This document shows, piece after piece, positions 53,681-62,200 of a stretch of 64,000 bases of DNA; position 1 is the stretch's first letter, and each line of letters opens with the position of its first letter. The stretch lies in the NCBI RefSeq assembly GCF_028023875.1, contig NZ_JAQIPB010000009.1, positions 186,001-250,000 of the forward strand, read 5' to 3'. The position numbers and the translations under genes are program-made. The notes beneath the pieces were generated by a model, which did not search any database, had not been told where the DNA came from, and saw nothing but the letters and a program-made list of their open reading frames with translations. The DNA comes from Xenophilus arseniciresistens (GTDB lineage: Bacteria; Pseudomonadota; Gammaproteobacteria; Burkholderiales; Burkholderiaceae_C).

Positions 53681-54931
53681 TCAGAAACGGGCGACCACGC
53701 CGCTGAAGTCCACGTCTTTCGCGACATAGACATTCACGACCGTTCCCTGGTTGATGGTGACCGTGTCCGGCCGGTTGGCTGCGCGCCGCACCGCCATGCT
53801 GGCCAAGCTCTGCAAAGTCTGTGCGGTGTAGCTCTCGAAGGGCGACTGCACGGCAATGCCCCCGCCGGTCACCGTGGTCGACTCCGGCCCGTTCTTCGCG
53901 GCGCCGTACTTGAAAGCGTCGGCGAACAAGCTGATGAGCAAGGCGGAGCCAACGCGTGAGAACCAGTGTTGGTCGAGATGTCCGGGATGGCCGGCCCCCC
54001 CCAGGTTGTCGACACCTGGGCTTGCCATGTTTACATCAATGCCATTGGGCGTGACGATGCGATCCCAGATGACAGCAAGGCGGGGACCGTTAGGCTCGGT
54101 GTCGTACTTCCCAAGTACTTTTGAGCCCTTTGGAAGAAGCAGCCGCTTGCCGTTCACGGAGTACACCGGCTCCGTCACCACGCACGATGTGAACCCTGGG
54201 ATGTCAGTGATGATGCGTGTTTCCAGAACGCAACGCAGGTAGGTGCCGCGGACCATGAGGGCGTCAGGGTGCAGAAGAGGCTCGGCACTGGCGGTGGGCG
54301 CCAAGGGTTTGGCGCGGTAGGCGCTGTTCGGCCCGATGGCCGGCTCAGCGCCCGGCACTCCTTGGATTCCGGGTATACCCGCCAGGCCAGCAAAAGGGGC
54401 CACCGGGTTCGCCACAGCCGGCTGCGTTGCATCGCCGGCTACGGCAACGGTGCCCGGACCTGCACCCATGCGACGCTCCATCAATGAGGGCCCCTGGGAT
54501 ACCGGCCGGGGCGCGGCTACCGGAGGAAGCGGAGGCGCACTTAAGGGAATTGGCTCGGCAGCAACGATAGGTGCGGCCGTAGGAGGAGGAGGCGATGGAA
54601 GCGGCGGCGGCGGCTTTGGGGCCGCCGGCACGGTGACCAGTTCTTCGCGATGCTGTGTCTTCTCGCTGCGCATCACGTTGCCAACCATCCATATGCCGGC
54701 CAATCCCAGAAGGAGCACCAGCGCCACCAGGAATCCGATTGCGCGCATGTTCATGCGCTGCTGCTCGCTCGATCTGAGCTGTGGTGCTTGTGCATCCAGA
54801 TCCGGCATCGCCGGCTGCTCCATACGCGCAGCGTAGGGATTTCCGGGAAGAGCAAACAGGTCTTCCCGGCCGGGCTCTTCGGGAGGATGCTGTGGGTCAG
54901 CATCGCCGGTGGTGTGAGGATGCTGGTTCAC
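53681..54931 (-). CDS. virB10: VirB10 core-complex protein
   Basis: This 416-aa protein spans both membranes. A cytoplasmic N-terminus of about 65 residues precedes the TM helix (IGFLVALVLLLGLAGIWMVG) and a Pro-rich periplasmic stretch (PKPPPPLPSPPPPTAAP). The TrbI/VirB10 beta-barrel domain fills the last ~200 residues, with LLLPKGSKVLGKYDTEPNGP, VIWDRIVTPNGIDVNMASPG and DQHWFSRVGSALLISLF. It forms the outer-membrane pore with VirB7 and VirB9. Its start overlaps the virB9 stop by four bases. Confidence 0.94.
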   Translation of the reverse strand: MNQHPHTTGDADPQHPPEEPGREDLFALPGNPYAARMEQPAMPDLDAQAPQLRSSEQQRMNMRAIGFLVALVLLLGLAGIWMVGNVMRSEKTQHREELVTVPAAPKPPPPLPSPPPPTAAPIVAAEPIPLSAPPLPPVAAPRPVSQGPSLMERRMGAGPGTVAVAGDATQPAVANPVAPFAGLAGIPGIQGVPGAEPAIGPNSAYRAKPLAPTASAEPLLHPDALMVRGTYLRCVLETRIITDIPGFTSCVVTEPVYSVNGKRLLLPKGSKVLGKYDTEPNGPRLAVIWDRIVTPNGIDVNMASPGVDNLGGAGHPGHLDQHWFSRVGSALLISLFADAFKYGAAKNGPESTTVTGGGIAVQSPFESYTAQTLQSLASMAVRRAANRPDTVTINQGTVVNVYVAKDVDFSGVVARF

Positions 54932-55689
54932 TTTGCACTGTTCCTGCGAAGGCCGATGACGTTGTCGCCATGACGGACCACCAGATAGGGGTAGGTGCCG
55001 TGAACGACGATGGTGTTTCCTTCCACAGTGGTATTCACCACAGAGTCCTCATCACGCTCGTTCTGACGCATGTAGACCGTGGGGAAGTTGCCGGTAGGGA
55101 ACTGTTTCAAGTCGCTCATGCGCAGGTACGTGAAGCGAGCGTCGTCGTAGACGCTCACAGGCGTCAACCAAGGCGCCCCAGCGCTGTCTGTCGCGTAGTC
55201 ATAGTTGAAGTTGTAGCTGCGGTCCTTGAGCAAGGCGGTGCTCATGGCTGGGGCCTGCGCCACTCTCTTGGCTTCTTTCGAAAAGCTGGTTTCAGCCGGA
55301 TAGGTGAACTTGATCCGGTACTGAACACCCGCTTTGCGCGCCTGTTCCAATGTTCGCCAATCCGTCGCCACGACCCTGAGCTCAAAGATGTAGGAATGCA
55401 TCGCGGTGCGAATCATCAAGTTCGTGTCCACATCCACGTTCTTGGGTTTGAGGTAGAACACGTTGTCGCGTCGGTTCAGGTCCCAGCCGGTGCTGAAACC
55501 CGTGCTGTAGTCCAGGATCCTTTCTTCGGGACTCAGCTCAATTTGCGTTGTGATGCCTAGCCCTGTGCGCACGGCATAGATGCCCTCGGGTTGATATTCG
55601 TACTCCTGCACTGTCTGGGCGACAGCCGGCAAGAATGCGAACAGAGTCACAGCGAGAACCGCTGCTTCATATGAAATGAGAGGCTTCAT
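54928..55689 (-). CDS. virB9: VirB9 core-complex protein
   Basis: This 253-aa periplasmic protein has a signal peptide (AVLAVTLFAFLPAVAQ), an N-terminal domain with GIYAVRTGLGITTQIELSPE, and a C-terminal domain recognisable by YNFNYDYATDSAGAPWLTPV, VYDDARFTYLRMSD and PYLVVRHGDNVIGLRR. The C-terminal domain binds VirB7 and VirB10 in the outer-membrane ring. The gene overlaps virB8 and virB10 by four bases at each end. Confidence 0.94.
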   Translation of the reverse strand: MKPLISYEAAVLAVTLFAFLPAVAQTVQEYEYQPEGIYAVRTGLGITTQIELSPEERILDYSTGFSTGWDLNRRDNVFYLKPKNVDVDTNLMIRTAMHSYIFELRVVATDWRTLEQARKAGVQYRIKFTYPAETSFSKEAKRVAQAPAMSTALLKDRSYNFNYDYATDSAGAPWLTPVSVYDDARFTYLRMSDLKQFPTGNFPTVYMRQNERDEDSVVNTTVEGNTIVVHGTYPYLVVRHGDNVIGLRRNSAK

Positions 55690-56642
55690 GGGCGACGCGC
55701 TCCTGAGCGCGGTGTGGCAGCTGCAGGTGCAATGGGTGCAGTGGCCGCAGAGGTGGGCGAAGGAAGACCCGCACCCGAGAGCGGGGGTGCTGGTGCGGTC
55801 GGCGCAGGGATTGAGGGCAGTTGCAGGCTCGCGCCTTCAGACGAAGCCTCGGGCGCAAACGGTGCACGCGACGCGCTCTCAGTTGCCCTTTCCAAAGGCA
55901 GCGCCTCTTCCGGGGGCGGAGACGCGAAATCCGAGTCAACCCGATAGTCGGTCACCTGAAAACCCAGCGGGTTCTCAATGCGCTGCTGCTCGTTCATCTT
56001 CAAGTTGGCCTTGTAGGTAAAGGCCAGAGTGGCGATCTTTGCGTCGAGCGGTTGGGTGCCGCCGGTCTGTTTGTCGAACACGCTGCGCTGAAAGCGCACG
56101 GTAGCGCCGCTGGGAGGAACGCTCGCGCTTCCTCCGATCAGGGTGATACTCAGGATCCGCGTGCGTATCGCCCGGTTCTTGCCGTATACCTTGTACGGAT
56201 TAACAGGGTTCAGCTCCGAATAAAGGTTGGTGTAGCCAGAAGCCACCTCTGGCGAGGACATGGTCAGGACGGTGGTCCAGTCGCGCAGGTTGGTCAGCGC
56301 GAGGTCATACGACTCCCGCGCTGCTATGTAGTGGGCAACGTTGCTGCGATTGATTGCCTCGCTGGTCGTGATGCGCTGGAGGTTTCCCTCATCGGTCAGC
56401 CGCGCTGCGGTGCTGGTTCCTGTGTATGCATCTGCGATCACCAGGTACGGAACCTTCTCTTTCAGCGGGAGTATGTAAAAGTAGCCGCCCAGAAGAATGA
56501 GCGCCATGACGATGGCACAGCACGCTACCCACCATGCACGCCTTTCGCTGCGAGCGGCAATTTCCGCAATGCTGAGTTCGAAGTTGACCGACTGCGAGAT
56601 CGCATCTTCCATCTTCGAAGAAGAGGGCTTTCTCTTGAGCAT
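55686..56642 (-). CDS. virB8: VirB8 inner-membrane assembly protein
   Basis: This 318-aa bitopic protein has its TM helix at about residues 37-58 (WVACCAIVMALILLGGYFYI), followed by an NTF2-like VirB8 domain to about 230 (NVAHYIAARESYDLALTNLR, NPLGFQVTDYRVD). A Pro/Ala/Ser-rich tail of about 85 residues is longer than in Agrobacterium VirB8. It nucleates the inner-membrane complex. Its ATG shares one base with the virB7 stop. Confidence 0.92.
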   Translation of the reverse strand: MLKRKPSSSKMEDAISQSVNFELSIAEIAARSERRAWWVACCAIVMALILLGGYFYILPLKEKVPYLVIADAYTGTSTAARLTDEGNLQRITTSEAINRSNVAHYIAARESYDLALTNLRDWTTVLTMSSPEVASGYTNLYSELNPVNPYKVYGKNRAIRTRILSITLIGGSASVPPSGATVRFQRSVFDKQTGGTQPLDAKIATLAFTYKANLKMNEQQRIENPLGFQVTDYRVDSDFASPPPEEALPLERATESASRAPFAPEASSEGASLQLPSIPAPTAPAPPLSGAGLPSPTSAATAPIAPAAATPRSGARRP

Positions 56643-57205
56643 CAGGGCCTCGTGCTCGCAACACCGCTGGCCTGCTGTACCACAATGCGCCGCCCGTCGG
56701 CCACGGCGGCGAGTCCTTGCGGGGCATAGATCTCGCTGAGATGCGCAAGTGCAGCTCGCAAGTCCGTCGTCCGAATAGTGGCGGCAGCCTTGTGCAGCGT
56801 GAAATCGGAGGTCGCTTCATAAGCCAACTGAAGATCGTTGTCAGCGGCCCAACGACCGAGCATCGCCTGAACAGTGCCGTCCATTGGCGATGCATAGAAG
56901 ATATAGGAAGGGTGCAGAGGGATCTCTGCCGGAGCGGCCTGGAATCGGTTGACTGGCATCCATGAGCCTCCGAATTGCTTCGGGGCGGGCGCGCCGCACC
57001 CAGCCAGCATGCCCATCAACACAACGCCCATTCCAACCCTGGCCCGCAGGACTGGTCTCTGCCTTACCGCCGAACCATGGCGCTTGTGATTGTCAAACCC
57101 AGCCAGAACGTCAAACTGCTGAGTGGGACCTGCGCCTATGCGTATGCTCCAGTTCAACGCGCGAAACCGGCCCTCGCCCATGGATTCAACCGCACGGTCG
57201 TTCAT
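56642..57205 (-). CDS. virB7: VirB7 lipoprotein with C-terminal N0-like domain (X-type)
   Basis: The protein has 187 aa; conventional VirB7 has about 50. The start at 57205 is supported by GGGAGGG six bases upstream. A hydrophobic stretch ending in the lipobox MLAGC puts the lipidated cysteine at residue 70, unusually far in. The VirB9-interacting segment follows (QFGGSWMPVNRF). Then comes an ~85-residue globular domain (DNDLQLAYEATSDFTLHKAA, LRAALAHLSEIYAPQGLAAV) matching the N0/STN fold. The extra N0 domain on VirB7 is a hallmark of Xanthomonas-type bacteria-killing T4SSs, where it forms an outer ring. It is the first gene of the locus. Confidence 0.85.
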   Translation of the reverse strand: MNDRAVESMGEGRFRALNWSIRIGAGPTQQFDVLAGFDNHKRHGSAVRQRPVLRARVGMGVVLMGMLAGCGAPAPKQFGGSWMPVNRFQAAPAEIPLHPSYIFYASPMDGTVQAMLGRWAADNDLQLAYEATSDFTLHKAAATIRTTDLRAALAHLSEIYAPQGLAAVADGRRIVVQQASGVASTRP

Positions 57206-57527
57206 CTGTGCCCTCCCTTAAGAGCCTGCTTATTAGTTCAAAAATTCTAGTGAGCGGTAGTGCGAATTGGCATGACGGATGCCTCATGACCTCCAAATTG
57301 ATGCGCAATGCAAGAATTTGTCACATCGTGCAAGTGCTTGATTTCAGTAGGGACCGATTTGGTATCCAGGTAAAGGGCCGATCGCTGCCAGGGCTCCCCG
57401 CCGTCGCGACGTCGAAGGCTCCGAGCCAGCGCACAGAGAGCCTGGGCGGCTCGATGCGCGAGGTTGTTTGAAAGCTCATGCATCTGCGCAGCGCTCTGCC
57501 ATTGGGCAGAGCGCGGACGGTCGCGCC
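57206..57527. promoter_or_regulatory. Promoter region and right border of the secretion locus
   Basis: The 322 bases between virB7 and the divergent small gene hold no gene. The first 100 are strikingly A/T-rich for this genome. On the minus strand TAGAAT (57244-57249) is a reasonable -10 for the virB operon, but no good -35 is seen 16-18 bp away. A perfect 10-bp hairpin GCGCTCTGCC (57491-57500)/GGCAGAGCGC (57505-57514) sits 13 bp before the ATG at 57528. Confidence 0.45.
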
Positions 57528-57785
57528 ATGGCCCTTGGACGCTCTTTTGAAACCGCCGACTACAAGCTCTTCCCCTCGCCGCGCAACGAGCACCGCATCG
57601 TCTTCGAACACCAGGTGTTCGTGCCGCAGCCCTATGCGCTGGTCGACTTGCCCAGCTACGACCTCAAGGGCCGCTACAGCCTGTTTGCCGCCTGCCGGTT
57701 GTCGGACGGCAAGATGGGGCAGTTGGTGACGCTGGAAGATGAGGCGGATGTGGGGAGGTTCCATGCGAGGTTTGTGCCCGACTGA
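57528..57785 (+). CDS. Small hypothetical protein, 85 aa
   Basis: The frame from ATG 57528 gives a soluble-looking protein beginning MALGRSFETADYKLFPSPRN, followed by the segment HQVFVPQPYALVDLPSYD and ending in HARFVPD. Strong G/C bias at third positions suggests real coding. No family is recognised. The frame is open 20 codons further up, through the hairpin. It lies just outside the secretion locus, divergent from it. A 6-bp dyad TTGAGC/GCTCAA (57786-57800) starts right after its stop. Confidence 0.5.
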   Translation: MALGRSFETADYKLFPSPRNEHRIVFEHQVFVPQPYALVDLPSYDLKGRYSLFAACRLSDGKMGQLVTLEDEADVGRFHARFVPD

Positions 57786-58024
57786 TTGAGCAAAGCTCAA
57801 CTTCATGGCCCCTGCCGCAGCCGATGCACAATCGGCCTCGAGTTCACAAGCTCATCGCATTGCGCCATGCGCGCGGCCCTCACCCGGCCCTCAAGGCCCG
57901 GTGAACCCAAGCTCCTGTTGACCCGACAAGAGCCACTCAGTGCCCATCCACAGGGATGGGGCTCGTGTTGTCGTCAGGTCATCCGCCCTCTCTTTCAAAG
58001 AGCCGGCGGTTTGGGGAGCACTGC

Positions 58025-59224
58025 ATGCTTTCGCACCATCCAAGCGGGCCGCCGTTGGCGTTGCTCATCGGCTTGTCCGCGCTGGGCGTCTTGCCGTTCA
58101 ACATGTTCGTGCCCTCATTGCCGAACATCGCAACGGAGTTCGAGACTGACTTCGCCACGGCCAACGTCGCCGTGGCAGGGTACGCGGTGCTTACGGCGTT
58201 CACGCACCTGATCGCAGGCGCACTTTCCGACCGCTTCGGGCGCAGACCTGTTCTGCTGGCTGCATTGGCGATCTTCGTGATCGGCTCCGCGGGTTGCTGC
58301 CTGGCCGGGAGCATCCACATCTTCCTGGGCTTTCGGATGCTCCAGGGAAGCGCCGTTGCGGGGTTCGCCCTGTCTCTGGCCATGATCCGGGACACGGCGG
58401 GCGAGCGGATGACCGCGCAGGTCGGATATGTCTCGTCCGCCTATGCCCTTGCGCCAATGCTCGGGCCCTCTCTTGGCGGGCTGCTGGACGGCTGCTTTGG
58501 CTGGCGCGCGAACTTCGCTGTCTTTGTGATTCTGGGCGCCAGCGCCATGCTCCTGGTTCTGCGCTATTTTCCTGAAACGCACCTGCGTCGGTCCGCATCC
58601 ATGGCGCAGCAATACAAGGGCTATGGCCGGCTGCTGCGCTCTGCGCAGTTCTGGGCTTATGCGCTTTGCATGGCGTTCGCCATTGGAACGCTGTATGTGT
58701 TCATCGGTGGCGCGCCCATGGTGGCCGCGCAGGCCCATGGCGCCTCCTCGACCACCATGGTCGGCATCTACCTGGGCCTTGTTCCTGCAGGCTTCGTGGT
58801 CGCGAGCTATGCAGTGGCGCGGCATGGTTCGCACCTGCCTTCCTCCGGCCTGATCGTCGCGGGGCGCCTGCTGACTTGCACGGGTCTGCTGATCGCTGCG
58901 GTGTTGGCCGCGTTGCAGGTCCATCACCCCCTTGCCTTCTTTGGCCCATGCATCTGCGTGGGGCTCGGCAACGGATTGACGATGCCCGTGACCAACGCTC
59001 GCGTGCTTCGCCTCTACGCCGAGCTGTCCGGCACGGCCCTGGGCCTGGCATCGGCGATCACGACGGCGGGCGCTGGGGTCATCGCATTTGCCGCTGGCCT
59101 GCTGATCGAGGCGTCGAATGCCCGCGTCCATGTCCTCGCAGCAATGCTGACGACGTCGCTGCTTTCCCTGTGCGCTGCGGCGCTCATCCTTCGCTGGGAA
59201 TCAAGGGCTGGTGATGTTGCCTGA
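58025..59224 (+). CDS. MFS exporter, Bcr/CflA drug-resistance type
   Basis: This 399-aa inner-membrane exporter has about 12 hydrophobic segments. ATG 58025 is chosen because GGGGAG precedes it and it puts the first TM near the N-terminus; the frame is open 23 codons upstream. The MFS motif between TM2 and TM3 reads GALSDRFGRRPVLLAALAIF. The opening FNMFVPSLPNIATEFETDFA and LAPMLGPSLGGLLDGCFGW (motif C-like) fit the Bcr/CflA DHA1 drug:H+ antiporters. The substrate is unknown. The 239-bp gap upstream contains short dyads but no gene. Confidence 0.88.
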   Translation: MLSHHPSGPPLALLIGLSALGVLPFNMFVPSLPNIATEFETDFATANVAVAGYAVLTAFTHLIAGALSDRFGRRPVLLAALAIFVIGSAGCCLAGSIHIFLGFRMLQGSAVAGFALSLAMIRDTAGERMTAQVGYVSSAYALAPMLGPSLGGLLDGCFGWRANFAVFVILGASAMLLVLRYFPETHLRRSASMAQQYKGYGRLLRSAQFWAYALCMAFAIGTLYVFIGGAPMVAAQAHGASSTTMVGIYLGLVPAGFVVASYAVARHGSHLPSSGLIVAGRLLTCTGLLIAAVLAALQVHHPLAFFGPCICVGLGNGLTMPVTNARVLRLYAELSGTALGLASAITTAGAGVIAFAAGLLIEASNARVHVLAAMLTTSLLSLCAAALILRWESRAGDVA

Positions 59225-59293
59225 CAGGAACGCGGCTGTTCTGCATCCACCACCGGCACCACGATCCGCTAGAAGGCGCGCTCGCGCGCAGGC

Positions 59294-62200
59294 CTACCAG
59301 CGCACCTTCACCCCCAGGCTGCCGTTGAGCCCGCTCCCGTTGCGCGCCTGTCCGCCCGAGGCCCAGAGCTTGCCGGCCTCGCCGTACACGCTCACCGTCG
59401 GCGTGACCTGCCAGTCGGCGCCGACGGCCAGCTCGGTGCTGCTGCCGCCCGTGCCGCTGAGGATGTCGGCCAGGCCGCCCGGCGCGGCGAAGCGCGTGCG
59501 GTCGGTGCCGCCGCCGCCGCGGTGGACGTTCACCCGCGCATAGGGCCGCAGCGGGCCGCTGCGGGTGTCGATCTCGCCTTTCACGCGCACGCCCACGCGC
59601 GCCTGCCAGCCGTTGTGCAGGTCCTGCTGCACGGTGGTGGCGCCGACCAGGGCCACGTCGTCCAGGCGCAGGCGCTGGTGGATCAACTGCAGCTGTGGCT
59701 CGACCTGCCAGCCGGGGGCAATGGCCCAGGCCTTGCCGACCTCGACGGAGGCCAGCAGGCTGCGCCCCTTGCCGCCGCTGCTCGCGCCCAGGCCCGAGCC
59801 GGCGGTGTAGCGATGGCGCCCGGCCTGGACCACGCCGTCCACGTACAGGCCGTCGCTGCCCTTCCACGTGAGATAGCCGCCCAGGAACTGGCTGCGCAGG
59901 TCGTTGCTGCCGGCCGCCAGGCCCCACACGCCGCGCGCGAAGCCGTTGACCCGCATGTCGCCGTCGAGCTGGCCCACGTAGAGGCCGGCTTTCCAGTTGC
60001 CCTCGGCCCAGAGGTCGGTGCCGGCCTGCAGGCCCGTGAGGCGCCCGCGGCTGGTGGCGCCGACGGTGCCGCCCTGGCCGATCTCGCGGTCGATGCTGAT
60101 GACGCGGCCCCAGGCCTGGCGCCGGCCGGCTTCGGGATGCGCACCGTCATCGCCAACGCGCTGGTGGTGGTTGGCCAGCATGCCCAGGCTGGCCTGGCGC
60201 AACTGCTCGGGCAAGGCCGCGAACAGCGGCACTTCGGCGCGGTAGGTGGGCAGGCCGATGCCGGGGGCCGGCGATGGTGCCGGTGCCGGGCCGGGCGGCG
60301 GCGATGACAGCGTGCTGCTCAGATAGGCGCCTTCCGCCGTGCTGTTCAGCTGGTACTCGTACGCGCCCGCCAGCAAGGGCGCAGCCAGTGCAAAGGCGCC
60401 GCCCTGGATGCGCGCGCCGTCCTCGGTGCCCACCACTTCGATGCCTCGGCCGGTGGTCTGCGCACCCAGGCCGCCGACATTGCTCACCTGCACGAAGGTG
60501 TTGCCGCTGGCCACGGCGCCGGGGCCGCTGAGCAGCAGCCGGTCGCTCGCGCTGTTGTCCGTGCCCAGCGTGGTGCCCACGGCCAGCAGGCCGCCCTGCC
60601 CGACCCACGGGCCGGTGACGGTCAGCGTGGTGCCCGGCTGGCTGCCGCGCAGGCTCACCGTGCCGGCGTTGGTGATGCCCGCGACGCTCTGGTGGAAGCC
60701 GGCCAGGTCCAGCACGGCGCCGGCCGCGATGGTGTGGATTGATGCCGCGCTCAGCGCCTGCGCCGCACCGGCGCGCAGCGTGCCCTGCGCCACGTGCGTG
60801 GCGCCGCTGTAGCCGTTGTTGGCGGCGCCCAGGACCAGCGTGCCGCTGCCGCTCTTGCTGAGATCGGCATTGCCGCTGATGCCGCCGCTGAGCGTGGCGG
60901 TGTTCGGGCCGGTGTCGAAGGTGGGATCGTCCTCGCCGGTGAACACGATGGGGTTGGCCAGCGCGAGGCCGTCGGCCGCGAAGGCCAGCGTGGTGCGGTC
61001 GTCCATGCGCACGATGCCCGTGCCCAGCGCCGTGCTGCTGCCCACGGCGACCGTGCCCTTGCGCACAGCCGTGCCGCCCGAGTAGCTGTTGTCGCCCGTC
61101 AGCATGGTGGTGCCGGCCCCCAGCTGCTGCAGCGCGCCCTCGCCGCTGATGGCGCCGGCCAGCGTGAGCGCATCGCTGCGGTCCACGGCCAGGCTGGCGT
61201 CCCGGGCGATGGCGATCGGGCCGGTGCCCACGCTGCCCGCCGTGCCGCCCTCGCCGAGCTGCAGCACGCCGGCCCGGATGCGCGTGTCGGCCGCGCCCAG
61301 GTCGCGGTCCAGCATCCAGGTGCCCGCCCCTTCCTTGACGAGGACGCCGGCAAAGGTGGTGCGGCCGCCAACGGCCTCGGACTGGCGCTGGCGCGTGCCG
61401 GCCGCGGCCTCCAGCGTGAGCGTGGAGGCGGTGTTCGCGCCGATGCCCAGGTCGCCCGCGATCTGGCTGCCGCCTGCCAGCGTGACGGCGTGCTGCGCCG
61501 TGCCGGCCAGCCGCACGTCGCCTGCCAGCGTGCCGGCGTTGTGCAGTTCGGTGGCGCCGCCCGACTGGATGCTCGCGTCGCCGCTGGCGGCGATCCGTCC
61601 GCCTGCGCGGTTGAGGATGCGCACCGCGCCCGCAGCCGTGCGCGCGTCGACGGCCATGCCCAGCGCGCCCGCGTTGTCCAGCGTGGCGCCGTCGCGCAGC
61701 TGGATGCCGTTGCCCAGGGTGACGCCCGCATCGACGCGCAAGGTGGCGCTGCCGACGCTGACGCCGCCGCTGCCCAGCGCGCCGCTGCCGGCGGCCACCA
61801 GCGTGCCGGCCTCGACGGCGGTGCCGCCCGAGTAGCTGTTGGGGCCGGAGAGCGTGAGGGTGCCGCTGCCGGTCGTGACCAGGCCGTTGCTGGCGCCGGG
61901 GCTGTCGGTGATCGGCGCCGAGATGCTGGCGTGCACGCCCGGCATGGTGTTGATGGTGCCGCGCGGCGCCGCGGCCGAACCGGCGGCGGGCGCGATGACC
62001 AGCGACCCCACGCCGGGCGCGCCGTCGATGGTGTAGCCGTCGGTGAGGAACTGCAGCGTGTCGAAGGCCATGTCGCCCTGCACGCGCACGTCGCCGCGCG
62101 CACCGCCGAACACGGCCACCGAATTGCCCCAGCCCACCGAGCGGCTCAGGTCGGGGTCGGGCCCGTCGGCCTGGCGGTCCAGCCAGTTGCTGGCCATGGC

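Noticed and set aside
38525-57527. Integrative conjugative element
   Set aside because: No relaxase, integrase, partition or replication gene and no flanking repeats; the cargo consists of XVIPCD proteins and exported immunity candidates.
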